From an uncultured Prevotella sp. (lineage in GTDB: Bacteria; Bacteroidota; Bacteroidia; Bacteroidales; Bacteroidaceae), in assembly GCA_900317405.1 (NCBI GenBank), contig ONGP01000014.1, forward strand, positions 1-51,452: a DNA stretch of 51,452 nt. The letters are read 5' to 3'. Below, piece after piece: positions 1 through 7,040 of this stretch. The first letter of the stretch is position 1, and the number at the start of each line of letters is the position of its first letter. Position numbers and translations under genes: made by a program. Under the pieces are notes generated by a model. That model had not been told where the DNA came from, ran no database searches, and saw nothing but the letters and a program-made list of their open reading frames with translations.

Positions 1-79
1 CCCTAATCCCTCACATCAACCCTCACTTTTATAGTCTGGCATAGAATTGCCATGTGAGAGATTGGGTGAGAGATTAGGG
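1..79. repeat. Long imperfect inverted repeat with inner hairpin
   Basis: Bases 1-26 are the imperfect reverse complement of bases 54-79 (20 of 26 positions agree by eye). Between the arms lies a second small inverted repeat, TGGCA at 37-41 and TGCCA at 48-52. The arms are built from the CCCTCAC/GTGAGGG word that recurs over the next 100 bases. It could fold as a large cruciform or RNA stem-loop. The left arm starts at the window edge, so the true element may be longer. No gene is seen here. Confidence 0.6.
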
Positions 80-170
80 AGGGATGAGGTGAGGGATTGA
101 GTGAGAGATGATTTTTCAAAAACTCCCTGTTTATGCGGGTTTCAGAAGATTTAAGTGAGGGATGAGAGAT
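54..170. repeat. Direct repeats of GTGAGRGAT, about 12-bp period
   Basis: The word GTGAGRGAT or a close variant ends at about 62, 74, 85 (degenerate), 97 and 109, spacings of 12, 11, 12 and 12 bases, and again at 163 with a further GATGAGAGAT ending at 170. Reverse-complement copies lie at 6-14 and 18-26. The spacing is close to one helical turn, as expected for a multi-site protein-binding array, but no binding protein can be named. A separate inverted pair (GATTTTTCAAAAA at 110-122 and TTTTTTGAAAATC at 171-183) frames the spacer. Confidence 0.6.
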
Positions 171-208
171 TTTTTGAAAATCTTTTTTAAAATCGAATCG
201 GGTATTTT

Positions 209-406
209 GTTCGAACTATGTCTATGAGTGGTTCGACTGATGCCTACAAGCTGTCCGAATCGTGCTTTCAAGGTGTTCGACTGATGCTAACGAAGTGTTC
301 GACTGAGTCCTTAGGGGGTATTCCCTTCGGTGGAACACTTTGTTCCCAACGTGGGAACGCTTCATTCCCAACGTGGGAACAAGCCGTTCCCATGCTGGGA
401 ATCTAC
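209..406. repeat. Nine contiguous 22-bp units in two families
   Basis: Units start at 209, 231, 253, 275, 297, 319, 341, 363 and 385, exactly 22 bases apart. The first five begin with a GTTCGACTGATGC-like word (the copy at 253 is degenerate). The last four carry a palindromic core TTCCCAACGTGGGAA: exact at 343-357 and 365-379, TTCCCATGCTGGGAA at 387-401, and a weaker copy at 321-335. There are no unique spacers, so this is not a CRISPR array. It ends 8 bases from the stop codon of the minus-strand gene at 415-1023, so it would be transcribed as that gene's 3' region if transcription reads through. The function is unknown. Confidence 0.8.
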
Positions 407-414
407 ATTTGCGG

Positions 415-1023
415 CTACAGTTTTTTTATCTTTATGCCAAATACGTATATGAGGGGACTGTTGTGGAATGTGGCGGTGGTGAGGTAGTCATTGTCAAACT
501 CTCGCACATCGCAGTTGCGGCAGATTTTGTCGTCTGGGTCGTACCACGACGAACTGTAGGCTGCAATGGGTATCACCTCGTTCTCCTTCCACTCTGGATG
601 GATTACAAATGGACGGCTTTTGAAATTAGAGTATTCTGAGCCGTCGGCCTCATTCTTTACTGGCGGCATAGGCAGACTCATCGTGAAGCCGCACACATCA
701 TCGAACTGAAAATTGCAGACGCACAATGTGTCGGTCTTTGGCATAAGGTTGACGGTAATCTTAGGCGCCTCGTTGGTATATGCGAAGCAAAAGTCGGACA
801 TCAGGTCTTCCTCCATTTTACCCTTCGACCATACTTGTATCACGGGCGACATCAGGTATTTTTTCTTCTCAAACTTCGACATATCGAGGGCAAACACTTG
901 GTATCCCTGCTTGTTTAGCAACTTGATGTAGTCGGCGGCCGTGGGCTCAGCCTTGCTGATTTCTTGTGCCTGTCCTGCCATTGCGATGAGGGCCAGCACG
1001 AGGGTGATGATTGATTTCTTCAT
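415..1023 (-). CDS. Secreted protein of unknown function
   Basis: This is a 202-residue protein with a clear N-terminal signal peptide (a basic start, a Leu/Ile/Ala core, and a cleavage region around AGQAQ at residues 16-20), so it is probably exported to the periplasm or beyond. The mature part holds a CxC pair and further cysteines in its middle and a CRNC motif near the C terminus, suggesting disulfides or a metal site, but no family is recognised. It lies 94 bases downstream of the acetyltransferase gene on the same strand and has no obvious promoter of its own, so co-transcription is possible. Its 3' end abuts the 22-bp repeat array. I regard it as a real gene because of the signal peptide and full-length frame. 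Confidence 0.75.
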   Translation of the reverse strand: MKKSIITLVLALIAMAGQAQEISKAEPTAADYIKLLNKQGYQVFALDMSKFEKKKYLMSPVIQVWSKGKMEEDLMSDFCFAYTNEAPKITVNLMPKTDTLCVCNFQFDDVCGFTMSLPMPPVKNEADGSEYSNFKSRPFVIHPEWKENEVIPIAAYSSSWYDPDDKICRNCDVREFDNDYLTTATFHNSPLIYVFGIKIKKL

Positions 1024-1117
1024 TTCGTTTTATTCTTTGTTTTCTCTTATATACGCTCGACGTGAAGGATTGTTGCGAATGACGGCGTTAATTATTCTTA
1101 ATTCTGATTTGAGGACA

Positions 1118-1738
1118 TTACTTAAAGTCGTTGATCGTCTGTTGTAGCGACTCAAGGAATCGGGCGGCGTGACCACCATCCATCTGGGCGTGGTGGAACT
1201 GCATTGAGATGGGGAGCTTTACCTTGAACCACCCCTTGCGATAGCGGCCCCAGGCCAGGAAGGGATTGTTGTATATGCCGCTGTATTGGTTTACAAGGCT
1301 GTCGAGCTCTGTGCCCGTTACGGCCGATGTGCCAAGTATCATCGCCTCCTCGTCGGCAATCTCCTGACAGGTGGTGCTGCACTTGAGTGTGATGGCGTCG
1401 TAGTCGCGGCTAAACTGCTGGAAATCATCGCTATAGGGCACATCACACGTGCTGATGCCGCCTTTGGCATTGTCTACTATCACGTTGATGGCCAGACGGT
1501 CGAACTTATACAGTTTGCCATCCTTTGGCAACAGGTAGAACTCGTCTATCATGCTAGCCGCACGCCCCATGCTCCAGCACAGCAACTTGTTGAACTTCAA
1601 GCCCTTACGCCTGCACACCTTGCACAGAGGGGTAACATCAAACGTCTTAGTAAGCGTAACCATAGGCATAGGCGACTTCATCCACATCTGGAACGCCCAC
1701 GCACGACTGGTTTCATTTGGATCAACTACTTGTTTCAT
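1118..1738 (-). CDS. CatA-like O-acetyltransferase (CAT fold)
   Basis: This 206-residue protein has the chloramphenicol acetyltransferase fold signature near its C terminus, FHHAQMDGGHAARF, in which the HHxxxDG element supplies the catalytic histidine. Its length fits the family (about 205-220 residues). The family acetylates small hydroxyl compounds using acetyl-CoA in the cytoplasm. Chromosomal members in Bacteroidetes often have no proven link to chloramphenicol, so resistance should not be assumed. A well-formed Bacteroidetes promoter lies directly upstream. The frame is intact and the start, an ATG followed by KQVVDP, agrees with the promoter position. Confidence 0.85.
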   Translation of the reverse strand: MKQVVDPNETSRAWAFQMWMKSPMPMVTLTKTFDVTPLCKVCRRKGLKFNKLLCWSMGRAASMIDEFYLLPKDGKLYKFDRLAINVIVDNAKGGISTCDVPYSDDFQQFSRDYDAITLKCSTTCQEIADEEAMILGTSAVTGTELDSLVNQYSGIYNNPFLAWGRYRKGWFKVKLPISMQFHHAQMDGGHAARFLESLQQTINDFK

Positions 1739-1764
1739 CGTTTCTATCTATACTTTCTGCGCTG

Positions 1765-1796
1765 CAAAGATAGTGATTGCAGCTTAAACCACCAAA
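1765..1796 (-). promoter_or_regulatory. Promoter of the CAT-fold gene
   Basis: On the minus strand, TTTG (1793-1796) and TATCTTTG (1765-1772) are separated by 20 bases, the Bacteroidetes primary sigma factor pattern. The start codon follows 26 bases downstream. Confidence 0.7.
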
Positions 1797-1849
1797 CATT
1801 TTTGGAGTAAATTTATTTATGTTTTTGCACATTATTAAAATATATTTTG

Positions 1850-1857
1850 TACTTTTG
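1850..1857 (+). promoter_or_regulatory. -7 element upstream of the TPR-AraC regulator
   Basis: TACTTTTG followed by C matches TAnnTTTG and lies 26 bases before the ATG at 1884. A TTTG at 1824-1827 is the candidate -33 box, with a slightly long spacer of 22 bases. Confidence 0.55.
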
Positions 1858-1883
1858 CAGGCAATAATCCTATAAACTATTAT

Positions 1884-3500
1884 ATGAAACTAATTAATCT
1901 TAGAATCGCTGTAGTAACGCTGTTGATGGCAGGTACAAGTATGATAGCCAAAGCACAGCATGTAGAAAATGCACTTGCTAAGTTTGACAAGACGCCAACA
2001 GCTGCTACGGCCAACGCCTTTTTCGATGCTCTGCTCAAAGAGGAGTTTATCGACGAAGGCATCAAGTTTCCTGCTTCTTCGAGCACAGATTCATTGTGCC
2101 AACAGGTGTGGTACTGGGCTGCCGAATGGTTATACGACCAGCAACAATTCAAGGAAGCCGAAAAATATGCACTACAGGCCCTGCCTAAGTATAGCGACTC
2201 GAATCCTGAGAAAGCTGATTGTCTGAACATGCTAGGCTGTATCTACGTACGACTGAGCGACATAAAACAAGCTGCCAATTATGCCAAACAGAGTGTAGAA
2301 ATCGAAATGAAGAGCGGCGACCACGACCGCATATCGTCGAGCCTTAACACGCTGGCAGGAATTTATATGGCAGGCTATCAGGCCAAAGAGGCAGAGGGAA
2401 TTATATTACAGGCACTCGACCATGCCAACAAGGTGGATAATCCTGGCAGAAAAGCCATTATCCTAGGTATGGCTTCAGAGATTTATCATACGTTGGGCAA
2501 CGACAGCAAAGCCCTGCCATACGCAGAACAGGCCATAGAGATTGAGAAACAGCTCGATCGCAAGCCAAAGCTCACCATCCGCCTTTCGCAGAAGGGTTCA
2601 GCACTCTTGGGTCTGCATCGCTACAAGGAGGCCGAGGAACTATATCGGCAGATCATCCCCGACTTTAAGGAGATGGGCGATTACCACTCGTATGCCATCG
2701 CGCTCAATCGCTTGGGCATGTCGTTGCTCTGTCAGAAGCGTCCTGCTGAGGCGATACCTTATTATAAAGAAGCTGCCGACCTGTTCTCGAAGATGGGTGA
2801 TCTCTACAACGAGATTCATGCCCATCGCGGACTCTACGAGAGCTATTGGACAATCAATCCCGATAGTGCCAAAATAGAGCTCGACTACTTCGACCTGCTG
2901 AAGGATTCGCTCTACACCCATTCCACCGCCGAGGCCCTCTCGCGCTATAATGCCGAATTTGGCAACGACCAGCTGATACATGAGAATGCTGAGGTTCGTA
3001 GTGCCCACCAGCGCACTATCATCATAGCCATCGTCATCATCATCGCTATTGTGCTGGTTTCATGGTTCATTATTCGCAGAATCCGTCTCCGCGAGCACAA
3101 GCGTATAGCCGACTTGATGCACGAGGTAGAACGACTAAAACCGCAATCACAGACCGAGATGAGTGCAGAGGACAATGCCGACCGCCTATTCCTGATGCGT
3201 GTCATCGAAAATGTGAACGAAGGACTGGCCGACAGGCAATGGAGTGTAGAGGTGATAGCCCAGAAGATGAATATGAGTGTGCAGACCTTCCGTCGTCGAC
3301 TGATGGCGGCAGCAGGCGAAAGTCCGAAGGCATTTATTTCAGCCATCCAGATGGAGAAAGCTGGAAAATTCCTGACAGATTATCCAGATATGCCTATAGT
3401 TGACGTAGCATTCAAATGCGGTTTCGACGAGGCTAGCAGTTTTACGCATACCTTTAAGCGAATATATGGAATAACGCCCTCACAATACCGCGAAAAGTAA
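1884..3500 (+). CDS. Membrane TPR-AraC transcriptional regulator
   Basis: This 538-residue one-protein regulator has, in order: a signal peptide or first membrane anchor (residues 1-25, ending MIAKAQ); a run of tetratricopeptide repeats at about 70-350; a strongly hydrophobic Ile/Val-rich membrane segment at about 378-398 followed by basic residues; and a C-terminal AraC-type DNA-binding domain at about 435-538 (VDVAFKCGFDEASSFTHTF is the second helix-turn-helix). The expected topology puts the TPRs in the periplasm and the HTH inside the cell, so a periplasmic signal could drive transcription without phosphotransfer. Such proteins are common in Bacteroidales. Its position ahead of a run of secreted-protein genes makes those the likeliest targets, which is an inference. 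Confidence 0.85.
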   Translation: MKLINLRIAVVTLLMAGTSMIAKAQHVENALAKFDKTPTAATANAFFDALLKEEFIDEGIKFPASSSTDSLCQQVWYWAAEWLYDQQQFKEAEKYALQALPKYSDSNPEKADCLNMLGCIYVRLSDIKQAANYAKQSVEIEMKSGDHDRISSSLNTLAGIYMAGYQAKEAEGIILQALDHANKVDNPGRKAIILGMASEIYHTLGNDSKALPYAEQAIEIEKQLDRKPKLTIRLSQKGSALLGLHRYKEAEELYRQIIPDFKEMGDYHSYAIALNRLGMSLLCQKRPAEAIPYYKEAADLFSKMGDLYNEIHAHRGLYESYWTINPDSAKIELDYFDLLKDSLYTHSTAEALSRYNAEFGNDQLIHENAEVRSAHQRTIIIAIVIIIAIVLVSWFIIRRIRLREHKRIADLMHEVERLKPQSQTEMSAEDNADRLFLMRVIENVNEGLADRQWSVEVIAQKMNMSVQTFRRRLMAAAGESPKAFISAIQMEKAGKFLTDYPDMPIVDVAFKCGFDEASSFTHTFKRIYGITPSQYREK

Positions 3501-3562
3501 CTTTGGAAGAAAATAACAATTAATTGGAAGGTTTTGACAAGTGTTGAAACCTTCTTTTGTAG

Positions 3563-3570
3563 TACTTTTG
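3563..3570 (+). promoter_or_regulatory. -7 element upstream of the 57-residue gene
   Basis: TACTTTTG followed by CACC is a textbook Bacteroidetes -7 box, 28 bases before the ATG at 3599. No -33 TTTG is well spaced (candidates at 3533 and 3544 give spacers of 26 and 16 bases), so this promoter may need an activator such as the AraC-type regulator just upstream. Confidence 0.6.
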
Positions 3571-3598
3571 CACCATCGAAACCAATCTGCAAGAATCT

Positions 3599-3772
3599 AT
3601 GATGAAAAATAGTGATAAACAGCAAGCCGCACGTCGTCTCATCGCAGAGCATCTGCAATACCTCGCCAATCATGAACGGATGATTGAGCGAATGGTGGAC
3701 CGTAAGGTTCAGGAGATGCTTCCAGAGATAGAGCGCACCATCGACCGCAAGATAAATGAACGTATCATATAA
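3599..3772 (+). CDS. Small charged helical protein, 57 residues
   Basis: An open frame from ATG at 3599 to TAA at 3772 encodes 57 residues with no signal peptide. It is rich in Arg, Glu and Lys with regularly spaced Ile/Leu/Met (for example MIERMVDRKVQEMLPEIER), which suggests an amphipathic helix or coiled coil. It has its own -7 promoter element, and its stop is 32 bases before the next start. A second ATG follows directly at 3602. No family is recognised. Compositional sense and the good promoter support it as a gene; the short length is the main doubt. A cytoplasmic adaptor or small regulatory partner for the neighbouring secreted-protein cluster is conceivable but unproven. Confidence 0.6.
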   Translation: MMKNSDKQQAARRLIAEHLQYLANHERMIERMVDRKVQEMLPEIERTIDRKINERII

Positions 3773-3804
3773 TAATGTATAACTCTTTAAAAACATCAAT
3801 CATT

Positions 3805-4890
3805 ATGAAAACAAGACAATCAATCGTAAGAATCCTGATGGCTGCAGTCATCATGTGTGGAACCGCAACTACCGCCAGTGCCCAATTTGGCGGGCTGCTG
3901 AAAAAGGCCAAGCAAGCTGTCGTTAAGGATCAGCCTAAAAAGGAGACGGTGGAGAAGGAAGAGACAGCGACGACTGTAAAACGCGAAACATCGACTGCAA
4001 ACCGCGAAACGACGACAACGAAACCCAAGGAGAAGGTGATGGCCGAGTTAGGTCCTGGTGAACCTGGCGTGGTAACCATAAAGGCACGCAAATCGGGCAA
4101 GGTGCTAGGCACATACGATCGCGAAGCCTGCAAACTGACTGCTGGCAACAAAACTTTCTTGTTTAAGACAGACGGAACAGTAACATATGGCGACGGCACA
4201 AAGGTTGGCAGCATCGATGGTCAGACGTTTACAACGCCACGAGGTGAGCAGCTGAAATGCGATGAAATCGGCATAATCTTTGTAGACAAGCAAAATGTAG
4301 GTGCAGTATCAAACCCCAAGATGGCAATTTTGGGCGATGGCTCTTTCATTGACGTGTCAGACAAGATGAATCCTGTGGTACTTGGCTATTTCATTTTTGC
4401 CATTCTGCACAACAACAAGCAATTAGTCGATATCAAACAAGGCTATCAGGCAGCTACAATGACTGAGAATCCTACTGATGAAGAGTTCTATGCCCAGCTG
4501 AACAAGGAATCCGAAAAACGTTTTGGGTCAAGCAGTTCGTCGGCTGGTGGCGATATGCAGTTACGCAAAGGTGGCAGTATCGTGGGCAGTATCCTGGCCA
4601 ATGGCACTGTATACGTAGGAGGTAGAATTGCAGGTAGAATTGATGCCGACGGCAATATCTATGTAGGCGGCCACATCGAGGGCGGTATACGCAACAACGA
4701 GGTACTCAAGAATGGCCATGTAGTAGGAACCATCGACAGCGATGGTACGGTACGTCTGAACGGTTCTATCGTGGGCGGCATCGACAGTCGTACGGGCGAT
4801 GTCCGCAAGAATGGCTCCATCATTGGTCGTGCCGAACCTCTGACAGACATGAAGAAGGCGGCAGTTTTCTACTTCTTCGGCTTCTATTAA
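3805..4890 (+). CDS. Secreted protein with bactofilin-like repeats
   Basis: The start chosen is the ATG at 3805, because a normal signal peptide (MKTRQSIVRILMAAV to TASAQ, about residues 1-27) begins there; an in-frame ATG 30 bases upstream would only add residues in front of it. The protein has 361 residues. A Lys/Glu/Thr-rich linker (about 35-80) follows the signal peptide. Near the C terminus (about 253-345) at least five repeats of about 16 residues share the pattern [GN]GxIxGxIdxdGxVxx, such as GGRIAGRIDADGNIYV, typical of a right-handed beta-solenoid resembling bactofilins. A related G-rich stretch lies at about 90-140. It probably acts in the periplasm or at the cell surface. A truncated second copy of its N terminus follows at 4937. 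Confidence 0.75.
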   Translation: MKTRQSIVRILMAAVIMCGTATTASAQFGGLLKKAKQAVVKDQPKKETVEKEETATTVKRETSTANRETTTTKPKEKVMAELGPGEPGVVTIKARKSGKVLGTYDREACKLTAGNKTFLFKTDGTVTYGDGTKVGSIDGQTFTTPRGEQLKCDEIGIIFVDKQNVGAVSNPKMAILGDGSFIDVSDKMNPVVLGYFIFAILHNNKQLVDIKQGYQAATMTENPTDEEFYAQLNKESEKRFGSSSSSAGGDMQLRKGGSIVGSILANGTVYVGGRIAGRIDADGNIYVGGHIEGGIRNNEVLKNGHVVGTIDSDGTVRLNGSIVGGIDSRTGDVRKNGSIIGRAEPLTDMKKAAVFYFFGFY

Positions 4891-4936
4891 AAAATACGGA
4901 ATCAATAATAATCACATTAAATAAACTATTGAAATT

Positions 4937-5062
4937 ATGAAAAAGAATCAAGTTATCGTTAGAATCCTGATAATGACGGTTATTGCATTCGGAGTAGAAA
5001 CTACTGCCAGCGCACAATTTGGCGGACTGAAGTGGAACGCCAAGTGCTGCATTGTAAAATGA
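4937..5062 (+). pseudogene. Truncated paralogue of the preceding gene (41 codons)
   Basis: This frame encodes 41 residues: a signal peptide (ending TTASAQ) and then FGGLKWNAKCCIVK before a stop. It aligns with the start of the 3805 gene across the signal peptide and a dozen mature residues (VRIL, TTASAQFGGL, AK, VK are shared), after which similarity ends. It therefore looks like a duplicated and truncated remnant. A functional exported peptide of about 15 mature residues, including two adjacent cysteines, cannot be excluded. It sits 46 bases after the intact copy. Confidence 0.65.
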
Positions 5063-5114
5063 CAAAAAAAGATGATTTTTAGGGAAAAATGTGCGGTTTG
5101 GAGGAAAAAAGTCG

Positions 5115-5122
5115 TATATTTG
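5115..5122 (+). promoter_or_regulatory. -7 element upstream of the 243-residue secreted protein
   Basis: TATATTTG followed by CACC matches TAnnTTTG and lies 35 bases before the ATG at 5158. A TTTG at 5097-5100 is only 14 bases away, too close for a normal -33 box. Confidence 0.55.
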
Positions 5123-5157
5123 CACCGTTCTATTAATCACATTAACCAATAACGGAC

Positions 5158-5889
5158 ATGAAAAAATTATTTGAAAACCGTTGGAAGTCGTGGAGTTTGG
5201 CTGCTGTGATGGCAGTTGGGCTGAGCATGACGCCCAACACAGCTGATGCCACAGAAGTGATGTGCCTGAAAACCAATAGCGGTCAGTACATCGAAGTGGT
5301 ACGCGTTAGTATGATGGTAGTGGCCGATGGTGCCAGTACCTTCGAGATCGTAGTGAAAGATGGCGAGGGAGCTACGAACGTAGAGAGCATCTCGTTCGAA
5401 GCCCACGAGAGCGACATCGACCTGAGCAAGTATCAGGGCGGTAGTTCGGACAACAACCAGACCATCGACACCTCTAAACCAGTGTTTCTGATAACCAGCA
5501 CGGGTAAGTATTTCTACCTGAAAGAACTGCCTACGCTGAATGCCAAGGAGGGTTCGTCGAAGTTTGACATAGAGGTGGGCGCCGAAACTGTGTCGGATGT
5601 AGACTATGTGTATTTCTATCGCGGCCCTGAGGAGAACATCACGGGCATAGAGAGTGCAAAGACACAGCCCAATGAAGAGCGATTAACACTGCAGACACAG
5701 GTTAGCTCGCAACTGCAGATATCAGGCTGTGGAGCCGCAACCCGCGCTGCGGTCTACTCGGCCAACGGTCAACTAATGCTCGAAGCCCCTGTGGCTAATG
5801 GTGCTACTACCATCAACGTAGAGAAGATGGCACGTGGCGTCTACATCGTAAAGGTGGGTCGCAAGTCACTTAAGTTCATCAAGAGATAA
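5158..5889 (+). CDS. Secreted protein with T9SS-type C-terminal sorting domain
   Basis: This is a 243-residue exported protein. The signal peptide spans about residues 1-31 (a long basic n-region, a hydrophobic core, then ADAT). The final 70 or so residues resemble the type A sorting domain of the Bacteroidetes type IX secretion system: AAVYSANGQLMLEAPV, then GVYIVKVGRKSLKFIKR at the end. The central part has short repeated strands after VMCLKTNSGQYIEV and again at KPVFLITSTGKYFYL, but no catalytic motif is visible. Known sorting domains of this kind direct transport across the outer membrane, so a surface or released protein is likely. The next gene follows 38 bases on, suggesting one operon. 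Confidence 0.7.
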   Translation: MKKLFENRWKSWSLAAVMAVGLSMTPNTADATEVMCLKTNSGQYIEVVRVSMMVVADGASTFEIVVKDGEGATNVESISFEAHESDIDLSKYQGGSSDNNQTIDTSKPVFLITSTGKYFYLKELPTLNAKEGSSKFDIEVGAETVSDVDYVYFYRGPEENITGIESAKTQPNEERLTLQTQVSSQLQISGCGAATRAAVYSANGQLMLEAPVANGATTINVEKMARGVYIVKVGRKSLKFIKR

Positions 5890-5927
5890 TCAACCACATT
5901 ATTAATGTATAAAAGAAACTAACAGTT

Positions 5928-7016
5928 ATGAAAAAGATATTTACTACTATCGCCCTGGCTATGATGGCCATCGGCATGCAGGCTCAGAACAGCCAACAGT
6001 ATTTCCGCGTAGAGTTTAATGTGCCCATCACGGGGCACAGTGTGGAACCAGGCAAGTCGAACAACAGCGTGGCCGCCACCATGCCCGACGACTACACATT
6101 CTGCAATCCAGCCCACGAATATCTGGATTTCCAGGCTGCCAAGCCTATGGGATTCCGCACCACTACCAACAACGTCACCGCTACATCGGCCTTTTATTTG
6201 GAGAATGGACGTACGGCCCAAACGCCTGATGTGGCAGTGAAATATCCCTATCAGGTGGATCGTATCAAGAAGATATCAGCTTATTCCATCCCCGTTGAGA
6301 AGATTACATGCGACTCTACCACTACTCATGAATACGTGTTCCATGGTCGCGACGTGAAGAATGAGGGCGACGGCACCATCATATTCCAGGTAGCCGAGTT
6401 CACCTTCAACAAGCTGCCCCGCAATGTGGCCGAGTTGAAGACGCTCATCGAGGATGCCGACGGCAACCGCATCGAGGGTATGAATAATCCTTTGTTTGTA
6501 GCTGCCTGTGTGGTAGCTGTATGGCCAAGAATCCTTGACTGCAGTCAGGACTGTCGCGACATGCTCGACTATCTGTATGGCAAGCACTACTCGCAGCTAA
6601 ACACCACTGGTGTAGCAAATACAGAATTTCAGGATGTCTGCATAGGCAAACTTAGCGACAAGGATGCTTCTGGCAACTGGCAGTACAACTCGCTGTTCGG
6701 CTACTTCGACGGCGCTACACCTGGCAATCAATACAAGCCAAACGGCAAGAGCTATGCCGAGGGTCCTTATAAGGTTCGCATAGGTTGGCATCCTTCTACT
6801 CCGCTTACACCAGTAGGTAGCTGGGGCAACAAGAATATGGCCAAGATTTGCTTGTTCCCTAACCCAAGTGCAGAAAAACTGGAAGACATGGGTTTTGAGA
6901 ATCCTGACATGCGTTTTGTAGAATTACGCGAGACCAATAAAAACGGTTGGTTCCTCTCTTCCAAGGAGAAGGTAGTCACCATGACTATGAAGGACCAGTA
7001 TGATGATGATTTCTAA
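5928..7016 (+). CDS. Secreted protein of unknown function
   Basis: This is a 362-residue protein with a clear signal peptide (MKKIFTTIALAMMAIGMQAQ, residues 1-20). The mature part has scattered cysteines (including DCSQDCRD near residue 205), aromatic-rich strands and a C terminus ending in acidic DDDF, with no membrane segment and no recognised family. It follows the T9SS-type protein by 38 bases and has no separate promoter, so the two are probably co-transcribed. It converges with coaX, whose stop lies 25 bases away. The good signal peptide and full frame support a real gene; no function is proposed. Confidence 0.75.
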   Translation: MKKIFTTIALAMMAIGMQAQNSQQYFRVEFNVPITGHSVEPGKSNNSVAATMPDDYTFCNPAHEYLDFQAAKPMGFRTTTNNVTATSAFYLENGRTAQTPDVAVKYPYQVDRIKKISAYSIPVEKITCDSTTTHEYVFHGRDVKNEGDGTIIFQVAEFTFNKLPRNVAELKTLIEDADGNRIEGMNNPLFVAACVVAVWPRILDCSQDCRDMLDYLYGKHYSQLNTTGVANTEFQDVCIGKLSDKDASGNWQYNSLFGYFDGATPGNQYKPNGKSYAEGPYKVRIGWHPSTPLTPVGSWGNKNMAKICLFPNPSAEKLEDMGFENPDMRFVELRETNKNGWFLSSKEKVVTMTMKDQYDDDF

Positions 7017-7040
7017 AACTCTGAACTAGAGAATAGGGAA

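Noticed and set aside
209-406. Possible CRISPR array
   Set aside because: The 22-bp units are contiguous with no unique spacers, the cores change from one half to the other, and no cas gene is in the window.
1-406. Possible replication origin with iterons
   Set aside because: No DnaA boxes (TTATNCACA type), no AT-rich unwinding stretch of note and no dnaA, dnaN or rep gene nearby; the iteron resemblance rests on spacing only.
340-639. Plus-strand open frames within 218-639
   Set aside because: They run through the 22-bp repeats and the antisense strand of the secreted-protein gene, without a start signal or recognisable product.
1118-1738. Chloramphenicol resistance gene
   Set aside because: The CAT fold is clear, but chromosomal relatives acetylate other compounds and there is no mobile element around it, so resistance is not claimed.
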